Below are positions 18,431 through 27,904 of a DNA stretch of 64,000 nucleotides, one piece after another. The stretch comes from Barthelona sp. PCE (lineage: Eukaryota; Metamonada: BaSk clade): assembly GCA_040285745.1 (NCBI GenBank), contig JAUFOR010000002.1, positions 1,550,001-1,614,000 on the forward strand, in the 5' to 3' direction. Below the pieces are notes generated by a model, which was not told the DNA's origin, did no database searches, and saw only the letters and a program-made list of their open reading frames with translations. Positions within the stretch are counted from its first letter, which is position 1, and every line of letters starts with the position of its first letter. The translations under genes were made by a program, and so were the position numbers.

Positions 18431-19114
18431 ATGCCAAAGCGAAGAATTCAAAGCCTCATGCCGCCGTCAAACTTTTCGTGCATCTCAGAGGGCCTGTATC
18501 GTGGTGGTTATCCTCTTATTCCCAATTACTCTTTTCTGTATCAATATCAATTCAAAACAATATTGAGTCTCGTTCCTGAGGAGCCTATACTCGATTACGT
18601 CGAATTTTGCAATGATAACGATATCAAACTCATCTGGAAATCTGTCAAAAAATTCGATGAGGACATTTGCTTCACAAACGATGAAATGGCATCTATTCTT
18701 GAGGTAATAATTAATTGTAACAACTACCCTCTTTACATTCACTGCCTGGATGGAAGCCATAACACCAGTTTAGTTGTAATGTGTTTAAGAAAGTTACAAA
18801 ATTTTTCAATGAGTTATATTACGAATGAAGCCAGACGGTATTCTGCGGAAGTTTTTGCGTATGAATTTCAGTTTATTGAATCATTTGACGGACCAATCAA
18901 TGTGAGTTTTGCAACACCACATTGGTTATGGCCGAATCAACAGATCTTGCATCCATCCATTCAAATCATATTTAGAAGGAATTATATGAGTAAGAAGGCG
19001 TCAAAGAAGGTAGAAACGCACGAAATAGAAGTCAATGATAGACATAATCTACTTGAAGCGCTTGATCTCGAAGGTCTAACCGTTACCAAAGACCGTAAAG
19101 AAGTTATCGAATAG
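18431..19114 (+). CDS. Siw14/OCA-type dual-specificity phosphatase homologue, probably inactive
   Basis: A 227-aa member of the plant-and-fungi atypical DSP family (Siw14/OCA). The family hallmark PPSNF...EGLYRGGYP is at residues 11-28. The signature loop reads HCLDGSHNTS at 104-113, so Cys105 is present but the C-x5-R arginine that binds phosphate is Asn111. Active family members are inositol pyrophosphate and protein phosphatases. Loss of the Arg suggests a pseudophosphatase, like some yeast Oca proteins. The C-terminal 70 residues are a charged tail. The last 11 bp of the gene overlap the end of convergent NSUN5. An initiator-like TTCACTCC lies 10 nt upstream of the ATG. Confidence 0.75.
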   Translation: MPKRRIQSLMPPSNFSCISEGLYRGGYPLIPNYSFLYQYQFKTILSLVPEEPILDYVEFCNDNDIKLIWKSVKKFDEDICFTNDEMASILEVIINCNNYPLYIHCLDGSHNTSLVVMCLRKLQNFSMSYITNEARRYSAEVFAYEFQFIESFDGPINVSFATPHWLWPNQQILHPSIQIIFRRNYMSKKASKKVETHEIEVNDRHNLLEALDLEGLTVTKDRKEVIE

Positions 19115-20387
19115 TTCTCTTGAATGCAGCAATATAAAACCCGTTGCCTGTGTCTCCAGGCTCAAATCTTAAGCTGCATTCCGCAACTAACTGGGAATCA
19201 TTTGTGGAGGCAATATCATTTCCTCTTGTACTAAGTTCAGGACACACCTTCACCAGTTCCCAACCATGTTCACGGGCAAGTGGGAGCACGTCAAGAATCA
19301 TTTGCTCATTCTCTTCGTTGTTAACGGAACATGTTGAATAGACTAAGAAACGTCCCATAGGCATATTGCTCAATGATTCTTCTAAGCACTCCTTCTGAAA
19401 TGTTGTATATTTTCCAAGGTCAGGCTCACCAAAAACGTGTGACATAAGCACAGCATCGACGCTACGGACAACTCCTGAGCTTGAACATGATGGGTCCAAC
19501 ATAATGTGTGTCACATTTTGTTTCTCCGAGTCTGTCAAGTCTAAACAGCTCTTGTTATAAGTAATCACGCCTTTCGAGAAGGGGTGACGATCCAGATTGC
19601 GACGTAACAGATTGTATCTTCTCCTATTCAATTCAACAGCCTTCTGTGTAATATGAGGATCGAGTTCATTCAGCATATGCGCAAGATACGTAGTCTTGTT
19701 ACCAGGGGCTGCGCACATATCAAGAGTACATACATCCTCATAGTCATCAAGATTCTCGTTTTTGAGTGCACTCATCATTACGTGTGGTGGGAAACAACTA
19801 GCACGATCTTGAATGACTACAGTTCCTTCCTTTGCCATACGACTGAAATTGATTGCATTTTTGCGTGTATTTTCAAATGAATAAACGTTTTTAAGCAAAT
19901 CATCTGGTTTACCATTAAGCTTTGCTGTAATTGAGCGAACAAACAGCGGCATATCAGATGCAGCCGTTAAAGGGCAAGCTTCAGGTAATCTATTTGACAA
20001 TTCTTCATATTTTGAACGGAAAAAATCAATGTGCACAATAAAACGACGAACAAAAGTAGGAAAACGTTTACGCTTCAAAGTCTTCTTTGAATCTGCCTTG
20101 TATGGTCCTTCTAGGAGCTCATACAGTGCAATGACATGCTCTGCATCGAACTCAAGTGAAAAATTGAACTCTTTCTGAGATAACTCATCCACAACTTCTA
20201 AAAAGAACTCATTAAGTCTGCTGAAATGTGAGAGTGCCGAAACTACAATACCATATAGTGCAGCCTTTTGCTTGGCTGGCAAGGGCAATGAAAAAACTGA
20301 ACTTTTCAATGACATCGATTGCTTAGCCAAAAACCCCTTAACAATATTTGCTGCGTGTTCCTGAATACGTTTGCTTTTATCTCCCAT
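19104..20387 (-). CDS. NSUN5: NSUN5/Rcm1-like rRNA cytosine-5 methyltransferase
   Basis: A 427-aa NOP2/Sun-family RNA m5C methyltransferase. SAM-binding motif I reads DMCAAPGNKT, motif IV DPSCSSSG and motif VI YSTCSVNNEENE. The two cysteines used by this enzyme class for catalysis and product release are both present. DPSC instead of DAPC in motif IV is typical of the NSUN5/Rcm1 subfamily, which methylates a conserved cytosine in large-subunit rRNA. The N-terminal helical region (about residues 1-130) is also of this type. No PUA domain is seen. ATG at 20385-20387. The 3' end overlaps the convergent phosphatase-like gene by 11 bp. Confidence 0.88.
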   Translation of the reverse strand: MGDKSKRIQEHAANIVKGFLAKQSMSLKSSVFSLPLPAKQKAALYGIVVSALSHFSRLNEFFLEVVDELSQKEFNFSLEFDAEHVIALYELLEGPYKADSKKTLKRKRFPTFVRRFIVHIDFFRSKYEELSNRLPEACPLTAASDMPLFVRSITAKLNGKPDDLLKNVYSFENTRKNAINFSRMAKEGTVVIQDRASCFPPHVMMSALKNENLDDYEDVCTLDMCAAPGNKTTYLAHMLNELDPHITQKAVELNRRRYNLLRRNLDRHPFSKGVITYNKSCLDLTDSEKQNVTHIMLDPSCSSSGVVRSVDAVLMSHVFGEPDLGKYTTFQKECLEESLSNMPMGRFLVYSTCSVNNEENEQMILDVLPLAREHGWELVKVCPELSTRGNDIASTNDSQLVAECSLRFEPGDTGNGFYIAAFKRTIR

Positions 20388-21179
20388 ATTAATCTGTATG
20401 TTTTAGAATTATGGATATGAATGTAAAAACACTTATTAAGTATTTACATTTCAATGGAATACAATATGCATAATGATGCATTGGAAAAAACTCATTTTCA
20501 ATAAAAGAAGAAGCATGCTGTGATCTAGAAGTACATTAAACTGAACAGGGTTATAAAAAGGTCTTTCATGATATATTTACTAGCTTTTTCGCTTGATTGC
20601 TGTTAAAAATTAGTCCTAAACAGTATTTAAATGAATGAAAAGAGCAACTCAGCAACAGCAACTACCCAATTTATATCTCAGCTCTTTGTTTTAGCAATTG
20701 TATGATTACAGTTACTATCGCTGTCATGAATCATAACCTTAAAAAGAACCACGACTTTTTGTTAAAGAAAAATGCCGGTTAATGCAGGCTTCCTTATATC
20801 TGTAAATAGCAAATGATTTGAACATAATGTTAAGGCATTACCAACTTAAAGTGGATGAGAGTTCCAATTAATGGTTATTTTGAAATTCTATTTTTAATAT
20901 CACTAAATACACTATTTATTGTCAATGCGGTGCGTATTACGTCGTTATCTACCATAAATAAACTTATTGTTTGGGTTACCATCCTCCGTAAGTGCTTTAT
21001 GTTGCAGAAATCATATATCCACAAAATATGGTGTAAAACATATTATTTCCAAATAAATAAGGTTCTAAATCACTATTTATATCAAAATATGATAATATTT
21101 TACCTTAATAATTTTTTACGTTAGCAAAGTCACTTTAAGTAAAAGGTTACATAATCTTTACATTTTTCCTTATAGATGA
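20388..21179. other. AT-rich intergenic region without recognisable gene
   Basis: About 790 bp of strongly AT-rich sequence upstream of NSUN5. A short open frame at 20855-21124 (plus) encodes only AT-driven residues (Ile, Leu, Asn, Tyr) with no recognisable motif, so I do not call it. It probably contains the NSUN5 promoter. No tRNA-like B box was noticed. Confidence 0.5.
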
Positions 21180-21645
21180 GAAGTGTTGGGGTGGGTCGTG
21201 GTCCTGATCAGGGTGATTGATTTTCTTCCGGTGACTCGTAGGAGGTTGTAAATTTACTTCGGAGTTAGACACTTGTACGGGAGTTGCGAGCTCCCTCGAG
21301 TGCTGTGCTTGCACTGAGAATTGTTCTAGAGCCCTTTTTTTAAAATAAAAGGGGAGAAAGAAATGATGTAAGTACTCACAGAGTACAAGAGGGAAGACCG
21401 CGTGTCTACTCCTCAGTAGATTTACTCCTACGAAATAGCGTGTTATTCACAAGCGTGCCATACAGGCGCTAGACTTTATACTTGAGGTAGTAAACAGCGG
21501 AGGGGGACGAAGCGAACCGTCATGTGTAGTAGGTGTCCGTAGGACCCGATACGGTTTTTCTTACCTTTTTCAAAAAAAAAAGGTTTTAGGCCACTTCCCG
21601 GACGAAACACCCTCTACACGTGAAGGCGAGCCTTCCCACGTGAGC
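21180..21645 (+). ncRNA. Candidate structured RNA gene (RNase P/MRP-like fold possible)
   Basis: A GC-richer block in AT-rich surroundings, packed with perfect local hairpins: 21203-21212, 21279-21295 (GGGAG/CTCCC), 21299-21315, 21332-21353 (CCCTTTT/AAAAGGG), 21372-21386 (GTACTC/GAGTAC), 21405-21420 (TCTACT/AGTAGA) and 21617-21642. The two ends also pair over a long range: 21183-86 with 21616-19, 21189-93 with 21608-12, 21195-97 with 21601-03, and 21198-201 with 21591-94. A GGGAAGACC segment right after the 21372-21386 hairpin, which could pair with CGGTTTTTC at 21552-21560 leaving one bulged U, recalls CR-I and P4 of RNase P/MRP RNA. The class and strand are not settled. Internal T-runs argue against simple Pol III transcription. 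Confidence 0.45.
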
Positions 21646-21798
21646 GTTCCCCGACGTCAATAAACCTACTTCAGTATAAAGAGTCTCATCCATGTTAACG
21701 GGTAATAAAGGAAAGTAATCAGATTCTTTACAGAGATCTAAGTTCGGATATGGTGCCGCATATGGGCTACCTTCTTCAGAGTTTGGAAGTCCATATAT
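21586..21798 (-). CDS. Possible coding exon of unknown gene
   Basis: A minus-strand frame of 70 codons ends in TAA at 21586-21588 and is preceded by a TTTTTCAG acceptor-like sequence ending at 21799. The translated residues (many Pro, Asp, Glu, Gly) differ sharply from what AT-rich spacer gives by chance, for example GSPYAAPYPNLDL. A further open minus-strand stretch at about 21880-21945 could be an upstream exon (donor GTATTT at 21877), but that donor is weak. The last 20 codons fall inside the hairpin block. It could be a small two-exon gene, a gene remnant interrupted by the structured element, or chance. No family recognised. Confidence 0.28.
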   Translation of the reverse strand: MYGLPNSEEGSPYAAPYPNLDLCKESDYFPLLPVNMDETLYTEVGLLTSGNAHVGRLAFTCRGCFVREVA

Positions 21799-22027
21799 CT
21801 GAAAAATAGTAGTATTTCAATTACTAATAATACAATAAAATAAATAGGAAACTGTAAATGGTGAGAAATCAAAATACACCCGCATACGTTCTATTCCATT
21901 CTCTGTTCAAAATCATTTGCAGGATCTTTTCAGGCCCAGAGGCGATAAAAGCATTGAAGACTTACTGAAGAATGTTGGAAAACCTTTTGCATTGGGAACT
22001 TTTGTGTGTGATTATTTTTCATTATTA

Positions 22028-22660
22028 TTATTGTGCAATGTACTCCTCAATCCATTTACGATTCAAGCGCTCGTTGGAACGTTTGGGGTTATACATATAC
22101 TCAAATGCATCAGAACGCTCCTCACTCTGCATTATAGCGTCAGTTAAATGTGGTGCCTGTTCTCTAAATTCTGTTAAACTAAACTCATGAAGGGTCTCAC
22201 TAGGCATGCCATCGCAGCAGTACGCAATAGTGATACGCAAATCATTCTCAGGAATATTGGTAAGGTCAAGTTCAACAAAATCCATTCCTGTTGATCCTAC
22301 AGGGCATAAATAAATGCATGTTCCGCATGGTCCATAGTGATTCCTACCAACATAATGATTATACCCACATTTTGCAAAGGTTCCGCTTGGGAACTTAAGT
22401 TTCAGTTTTTCAATCAGCTGCTCGATTAACTCAGGGCCATACTCGATATTAATGCGCTCATTATTTTGATTTTCATGATCTATTAACATTTTTAGCTGGA
22501 AAGAAGGTTTTAAAAAGTTTTTCATTTTTTTGATGTTTTCACTTGTCTTTGTGGTACACCTACGGATTAATAGGATTGACGCATAGAATCTGTATGGTTT
22601 GAAAACCTTGTAAAACAATTTTGTGCTATGCGAAAAATGCAGGCATTCAGAATTATGCAT
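22028..22660 (-). CDS. Unknown cysteine-containing protein
   Basis: A 210-aa frame from ATG at 22660 to TAA at 22028. I do not recognise it. The first 45 residues are AT-driven and may be untranslated; ATGs at residues 46 and 58 are alternative starts. The C-terminal 150 residues look like a compact domain with a Cys/Gly-rich turn (GPCGTCIYLCPVG) and a beta-strand pattern (DFVELDLTNIP, DLRITIAYCC). The protein ends in a basic helix (RLNRKWIEEY). It is divergent from the pecanex gene at 22790. The plus strand at 21917-22100 is also open, but it is mostly antisense to this gene and its downstream region. Confidence 0.55.
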   Translation of the reverse strand: MHNSECLHFSHSTKLFYKVFKPYRFYASILLIRRCTTKTSENIKKMKNFLKPSFQLKMLIDHENQNNERINIEYGPELIEQLIEKLKLKFPSGTFAKCGYNHYVGRNHYGPCGTCIYLCPVGSTGMDFVELDLTNIPENDLRITIAYCCDGMPSETLHEFSLTEFREQAPHLTDAIMQSEERSDAFEYMYNPKRSNERLNRKWIEEYIAQ

Positions 22661-22789
22661 TAATGCGCAATAAAAGCATCAAAAAGAGATCAAAAAACCA
22701 GAATACTGCCTTTGATCGTCAAAGTTGTACTTTGAAGTCTTCTCTTATACATATTTTGATTAAAGCACCCTTCTCAGCCCTCAACGTGC

Positions 22790-25700
22790 ATGTTGTTAGG
22801 CTTTATAGCGAGCATTTGGCTCTCATTGTTTTATGGAGGTACGGGTGGTATCGACGTACTCTCACTTTCACAAAAATCGGGTTCCGACACACAGCTTACG
22901 TTTTTTCGTTCAATATCGGCGTTGGGCTTCAGGATACTCATGTTTGCTCTTTTTTTCAGCATCTCGGCACTAGTTTTTGTATTTCCAATAGCAAACATTA
23001 ATATTAAACTTTTTATCACACTTTTGACATTCTTTAATGCATTATTCCTCCTTATAGCGAAATATTACTCCACAGAGCGCTTCACAGACCATATTTCACA
23101 CGCGTTGATTAAATGTTATGTTGATATAGTTTCGTGGAAGGAGTTTCTTCTCAGAACAATTACAGTTTTCGTTACATGTTACACATTCTCGATGATTGTT
23201 GAGGAAATGTATGGTTTTGCACATTTAGCAGTCTGTTGGACTTTAAGTATGTCTTTATTGTCATTATTAATCACGCCTTTAAAAGACAGCAACTCGCAGA
23301 CAATTGCCCAGAAAGGATCAGCATACTGGCGTGGATTCTGGTTCTCAGTATTTGCAGTCTTAAGATCAGTTTTTTGCAGTATTGATCGATCATCTTTTGT
23401 TTTGTACAGCATTGATTTAGGTCTTTTGTGGGACATTTGTAACTCAGTGACTTACGGCTTACTCTCTACATACCCGTTCCTTGCGATGTTTGGTGTTGTA
23501 CCGACGGTAAAGCAGGGTTTATTGTATTTGTACGAATCATTAACTCGTGTACTGTTTCTTCATCCAATTATGACAAAGATAAGAGAAAACATACTCAAAA
23601 CCGCAGTGGATATTTGTATTGTAAGTGTTTTCTGTTTTATATTCAAATCAGAATCATTTATTCTTACCCTCATACTCTCAGTGGTTGTAGTGTTTTCAAT
23701 TACGCTTAAAGTCGGATTCATGAATATTTGGGCGATATCACTTATTCTACTGGGTTCTACATGTTTATTCGTTACAGGTTATCTTATGGCATCGGTTTTC
23801 AACACGCATTGGTTTGTAGCGTTGCTATCAGCATGTTTGGGATATATTGCGTATTACATATTGCCGGAGATGAGATCGGCATCCCCATTCGGTGTGCTTA
23901 AGAAACCTATTTTCCCCTTTGTTTTTGATCGTACAAACAACATAATGGCAAAGAGGAGTTGGTTGAAACTAAGGGTGCTCGATGTCACCATTCTAATCAT
24001 CAAAGTAGCTCACATCGTCTTCACATATGTTTTTATATTCATGTTTGACTGGAACGAGGTTTTCCAGCACCAAATACTGGCTGTACTTATATTGCAGCGA
24101 CTGCTCAGGTCATCATATGTGGACTGCCACACAATACCGCATGTCCAGTTGATGTTTGTGTTATTAATCAATTTTGATTTGACATTCATAAATATAGAAT
24201 CCAAAAGTGCAAAAGGTTTACTTTTATATGCAACTCTTGTGGTTTTTTTTTTCAAAGTTAAAGAAACTGTTCGTAAATCCAAATTCGTCTTTTCTCACGT
24301 CTTTTTAAACGCCAATCACAAGACTATCGTCTTCTTCTTACCATTCTTACCAGTATACATGATGAGTTTTATCGTGGCATGCGTTTTCAGCCTTCCATTA
24401 TCAGCCATAACGTGCATCCCCCTCGTTTACATTCCAGGTTCGGCCAAGGGCAGGAAGTTTTTCAACGACATTGACCCACAACTTGATATCCCAGAAGAAG
24501 CACCGAACGGAGAGATCGTTGCGGTGGAGTATGACAGTGTATCAAAATCATTGGCTAGGTCATTGTTATTCGATAGCTTTCTCGGTCGTATTCCGTTTGC
24601 AGGTGACGATAGCGTGTTATTGATGGTTCATGATCAAACAATGTGTTTTGTGCATATATGGTCGATGAACATGTTTGATGCACGCTATCAGCTTCGTGGA
24701 CTGGAGACAAGTGGAACAATTTGTCATAACTACGAGCAAGCGCGATTATTAGATACTGTTAACAACAAGAATAAGAATATCAAGGACACAGTACTATATT
24801 GGTTTAGTTCCACAGCTCGCCCAGTCACAGAGTCGTATCTCACAAGCGCTTTCTCAAGAAACGTTGTCAGACTGAGCCATGTTGTTACGAGCTCAAGTGA
24901 CAGTGTCTTGTCATTCATTCAATACTATACATACACAGTTCTGATCATGTTATCCAGGTTATCAGAGCGGGAGATGCATGATCAGATCAAAGCTATTGAG
25001 CAGCATGGTGGTGAGGCGTTTGAAAGAATTTTATCTCGATTGTCAACTCTCAGTCTCTCAGAGCAGTATGTCTTGGTTGACGTTAAACCACAGATGAACA
25101 TTGGATCGTTTGTGCAGCGGTATTGCAGTACTTTCTCAGATACAATGGTGCGCCGAGTGGGGTGGTTTTATTACTTCTGGCTTTTCCATAACTTACAGGG
25201 TCGTGCAACAGGCTCATTCGTCAAGGAGGTATACCATATTGGAACGGGTAAGATGCGCTTCCGAAAATCAATGGCGTTCATGAAACGTGAGGTTGATTCG
25301 CAGCACGTCAAAACGATGAGCAATATTGTGGAACGTTCTGTTCACTATTCAATTCAACTGCTTTTTGATGAGCTCATCATGCTCATATCAAAGGAAACAC
25401 CTGTTGCACAACTGAGGGATAGACTCTCAGTTATTGACCGTGAATATTGCCTAACTCATATTAATAGTAGAGATTTTAGAAAAGGAGTTACTGCACAGAA
25501 GAACCACGTACAGGTGTTAATGAACCCACACGCACCGATTGTTCAGCGAATGGATAAAACAATTATATATCCCACAGTGTTTATTATGAACACTGAGGCG
25601 TTAAAGGCGTTATGGGAGATGGGTCTTCAAGAAATCGTGTATTTCAATGCTTCACACAACGAACGTGCATCAGTTCAGTCGAATAGTGTTATTTTAAAGA

Positions 25701-25843
25701 ATTTATGCATTTCAGCAGCGAATACACCATTAGGTTATCCAGTTAGAATATCAAAGGATGAGTCATCGGATCTGAGACTCATGTTTGAGAGCAAAAAGAA
25801 TTCATTTCAAATGAGAAATCCATTAAAACAAAACCAAGTGTAA
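22790..25843 (+). CDS. Pecanex-family multi-pass membrane protein
   Basis: A 1017-aa protein. The first 560 residues contain about a dozen hydrophobic membrane segments, and the C-terminal half is a soluble pecanex domain. Diagnostic parts are the QLRGLETSGTIC strand, the LMNPHAPIVQ region and the C-terminal HNERASVQSNSVILKNLC followed by PLGYPV, matching the conserved NERASIQ and QPIGYP motifs of the family. Pecanex proteins reside in endomembranes; in Drosophila the founder acts in the ER upstream of Notch signalling, and the biochemical role is unclear. The N-terminal FYGGTGG motif is also typical. Animal members are about twice as long. ATG at 22790 is the first in frame; a missing short 5' exon cannot be excluded. 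Confidence 0.82.
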   Translation: MLLGFIASIWLSLFYGGTGGIDVLSLSQKSGSDTQLTFFRSISALGFRILMFALFFSISALVFVFPIANINIKLFITLLTFFNALFLLIAKYYSTERFTDHISHALIKCYVDIVSWKEFLLRTITVFVTCYTFSMIVEEMYGFAHLAVCWTLSMSLLSLLITPLKDSNSQTIAQKGSAYWRGFWFSVFAVLRSVFCSIDRSSFVLYSIDLGLLWDICNSVTYGLLSTYPFLAMFGVVPTVKQGLLYLYESLTRVLFLHPIMTKIRENILKTAVDICIVSVFCFIFKSESFILTLILSVVVVFSITLKVGFMNIWAISLILLGSTCLFVTGYLMASVFNTHWFVALLSACLGYIAYYILPEMRSASPFGVLKKPIFPFVFDRTNNIMAKRSWLKLRVLDVTILIIKVAHIVFTYVFIFMFDWNEVFQHQILAVLILQRLLRSSYVDCHTIPHVQLMFVLLINFDLTFINIESKSAKGLLLYATLVVFFFKVKETVRKSKFVFSHVFLNANHKTIVFFLPFLPVYMMSFIVACVFSLPLSAITCIPLVYIPGSAKGRKFFNDIDPQLDIPEEAPNGEIVAVEYDSVSKSLARSLLFDSFLGRIPFAGDDSVLLMVHDQTMCFVHIWSMNMFDARYQLRGLETSGTICHNYEQARLLDTVNNKNKNIKDTVLYWFSSTARPVTESYLTSAFSRNVVRLSHVVTSSSDSVLSFIQYYTYTVLIMLSRLSEREMHDQIKAIEQHGGEAFERILSRLSTLSLSEQYVLVDVKPQMNIGSFVQRYCSTFSDTMVRRVGWFYYFWLFHNLQGRATGSFVKEVYHIGTGKMRFRKSMAFMKREVDSQHVKTMSNIVERSVHYSIQLLFDELIMLISKETPVAQLRDRLSVIDREYCLTHINSRDFRKGVTAQKNHVQVLMNPHAPIVQRMDKTIIYPTVFIMNTEALKALWEMGLQEIVYFNASHNERASVQSNSVILKNLCISAANTPLGYPVRISKDESSDLRLMFESKKNSFQMRNPLKQNQV

Positions 25844-25891
25844 ACATAATGACTTAAGAATGATTTGTTTCTAAGATTTTTACCTTTTCCA

Positions 25892-27904
25892 ATGCACAAG
25901 AAAAATGCTAGATCGAGGAAGCGCACCTTTTCGAACAAACCAAACAAGGTTCATGCAGTTGAAAACGATCTTCGAACAAGAGCAGTTGAGTTGCTTGACA
26001 TAAGACGAGAGCTCCCTGTATTTGATGCACGGGACAACCTGGTAAATGCGATTAGGGAGCATAAAGCTGTTGTAATTGTTGGACATACAGGTTCTGGTAA
26101 AAGTACCCAACTTCCACAGTTTCTTTCTGAGTGTGAGTTTATTTCGGGCATGATTTCAGTTACACAGCCACGTAGGGTTGCAGCAATCACGCTGGCACAG
26201 CGTGTAAGTGAAGAAATGGGTGTTGAAATTGGCCAGGAATGTGGCTACTCAATTCGTTTCGAGAATAAGACATCTAAGCAGACTCGTGTGCGTTTTTGCA
26301 CCGATGGTATGCTTCTGAGAGAAGCACAGGATGACCCTCTACTTTCTAAACAGGGTGTCATCATCCTTGATGAGGCACACGAACGAACCATAGCGACTGA
26401 TATTCTTTTTGGTATCATAAAGAACGCCATGGTAGAGCGCGACGATCTCAGAGTCATTGTGATGTCTGCTACATTACAAAGCGACCTATTTTCCAAATAC
26501 TTTGATTGTCCAGTTCTTTTCGTTAAAGGTCGTCAACATCCAATAGCATATCACATGCTGAAGTCACCAGTTCCAGACTATGTCGAAGCAGCAATCAATT
26601 CCGTGTTTCACATTCATTTGCATGGAAAACCGGGAGATATTCTAGTATTTTTAACTGGACAAGAAGAGATTGAGAGCACAGCTGAAATAATCACACAAAG
26701 AAGTGAATTTCTACCAAAAGATGTGTTAAAGTTGCAAGTAACAACTCTTTTCGCAGCAATGCAGTCGTCAACACAATTAGATGTGTTCAAACCAGCAAAA
26801 CGTGGTCATAGAAAGGTTATTCTGGCTACAAACATTGCAGAAACATCAATCACACTTACAGGAGTCCGTCACGTCGTTGAGAGTGGTGTGGAGAAGATAA
26901 AAACGTTTAATCCGGCCACTAACATCCACCATCTGATGGTGACGCCCGTCTCGAAGGCTTCCGTTTTTCAGAGGTGTGGTCGTGCAGGTAGAGAGGCTCC
27001 GGGCGACGTTTGGATGCTTTACACACTCAATTCATTCAATGCATTACAGCAAAGCCAGGTTCCAGAGGTGCTGAGATGCAGTGTTGTGTCTACCGTACTT
27101 CGGCTGAAGGTATTAGGCGTGGAAAATATTCGGAAGTTTGACTTTTTACAGGCTCCCAACAAAAGTTCCATCAAGAGCGCACTGCGAACACTTATGTATT
27201 TGAATGCATTGGACAGAAAGTTGTGCTTGACAGATCTCGGTCGGAAAATGGCTGCTTTCCCGGTAGAGCCGTCGCTTGCTCTTGTCTTATTGAGAAGTCA
27301 TGAGTTTCATTGCTCAGAGGAAATGCTCACGCTTGTTGCATTGCTGAGTGTTGATAATTTGCTTGTTGGAGGAAAAGGTTTCGACGAATCCAGTCGAAGG
27401 ACTCTGCAAACACCTGACGGAGATCACATTATGCTTTTGAACGTATACCGTATGTATAAGAAGTCACCAGACACGCATCGGTTTTGTGAGCAGTATGGTG
27501 TCTCATATCGAAGCATGAAGCAGGCAGTACGCATTCGTGTTCAACTAAAGGACATACTGTGTAGGGAACTTGGCACCAAGAAGTTGCGTTCTATTGCGCC
27601 TTTACCTGGAGAGAAGAATATGTTTGGCATGTGTGTTGAGGGAAGTGAGAATATTCGTCGTTGTTTAGTATATGGGTTTTTTAGTCAGTGTGCACAGTTG
27701 AACGAGTCTAGAAAGGCGTTTCAAACAGTCCTATCACACCAAGAATGTCAATTGCATCCAACAAGTTGTCTTATGCGTCATAAACCTGACTTCCTCATTT
27801 TTAGTGAGTTACAGAAAAGTAAGAACAGGCTTTATATGAAGCTTTCTTCCCCCGTCGAACGTAGTTGGTTGCTTGAAGCAGCTCCAATGTTGTTTGGCAA
27901 TTAA
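25892..27904 (+). CDS. DHX33: DEAH-box RNA helicase, DHX33-like
   Basis: A 670-aa DEAH/RHA helicase with motif I GHTGSGKST, Ia TQPRRVAA, motif II DEAHER, motif III SAT, motif V TNIAETSIT and motif VI QRCGRAGRE, followed by winged-helix, ratchet and OB-fold domains. Specific features favour DHX33 over Prp43/Prp22: LPxFxAR before motif I, GRQHPI after the first RecA domain, and the KMAAFPVEPSLA and FHCSEEMLTLVALLS segments. DHX33 in animals functions in rRNA synthesis and ribosome biogenesis. The ATG at 25892 is used; upstream codons in frame lead only to a TTG. It follows pecanex on the same strand with 48 nt between. Confidence 0.85.
   Translation: MHKKNARSRKRTFSNKPNKVHAVENDLRTRAVELLDIRRELPVFDARDNLVNAIREHKAVVIVGHTGSGKSTQLPQFLSECEFISGMISVTQPRRVAAITLAQRVSEEMGVEIGQECGYSIRFENKTSKQTRVRFCTDGMLLREAQDDPLLSKQGVIILDEAHERTIATDILFGIIKNAMVERDDLRVIVMSATLQSDLFSKYFDCPVLFVKGRQHPIAYHMLKSPVPDYVEAAINSVFHIHLHGKPGDILVFLTGQEEIESTAEIITQRSEFLPKDVLKLQVTTLFAAMQSSTQLDVFKPAKRGHRKVILATNIAETSITLTGVRHVVESGVEKIKTFNPATNIHHLMVTPVSKASVFQRCGRAGREAPGDVWMLYTLNSFNALQQSQVPEVLRCSVVSTVLRLKVLGVENIRKFDFLQAPNKSSIKSALRTLMYLNALDRKLCLTDLGRKMAAFPVEPSLALVLLRSHEFHCSEEMLTLVALLSVDNLLVGGKGFDESSRRTLQTPDGDHIMLLNVYRMYKKSPDTHRFCEQYGVSYRSMKQAVRIRVQLKDILCRELGTKKLRSIAPLPGEKNMFGMCVEGSENIRRCLVYGFFSQCAQLNESRKAFQTVLSHQECQLHPTSCLMRHKPDFLIFSELQKSKNRLYMKLSSPVERSWLLEAAPMLFGN

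Noticed and set aside
20855-21124. Open frame of 89 codons on the plus strand in the AT-rich spacer
   Set aside because: Residues are AT-driven (Ile, Leu, Tyr, Asn, Lys) with no motif, no good neighbour or start context. Best explained as chance.
21180-21645. Group I or II intron, telomerase RNA, U2 snRNA or SRP RNA identity for the hairpin block
   Set aside because: No group I R/S elements, no group II domain V layout, no telomere-repeat template and no SRP helix 8 motif. A GTGTAGTAG like U2 occurs, but the flanking stem I and Sm context do not fit.
21917-22147. Plus-strand frame of 76 codons (DLFRPRGDKSIEDLL...)
   Set aside because: Protein-like at its start, but it has no ATG near the start and its second half is antisense to the gene at 22028-22660. 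It may be an antisense shadow of minus-strand coding.
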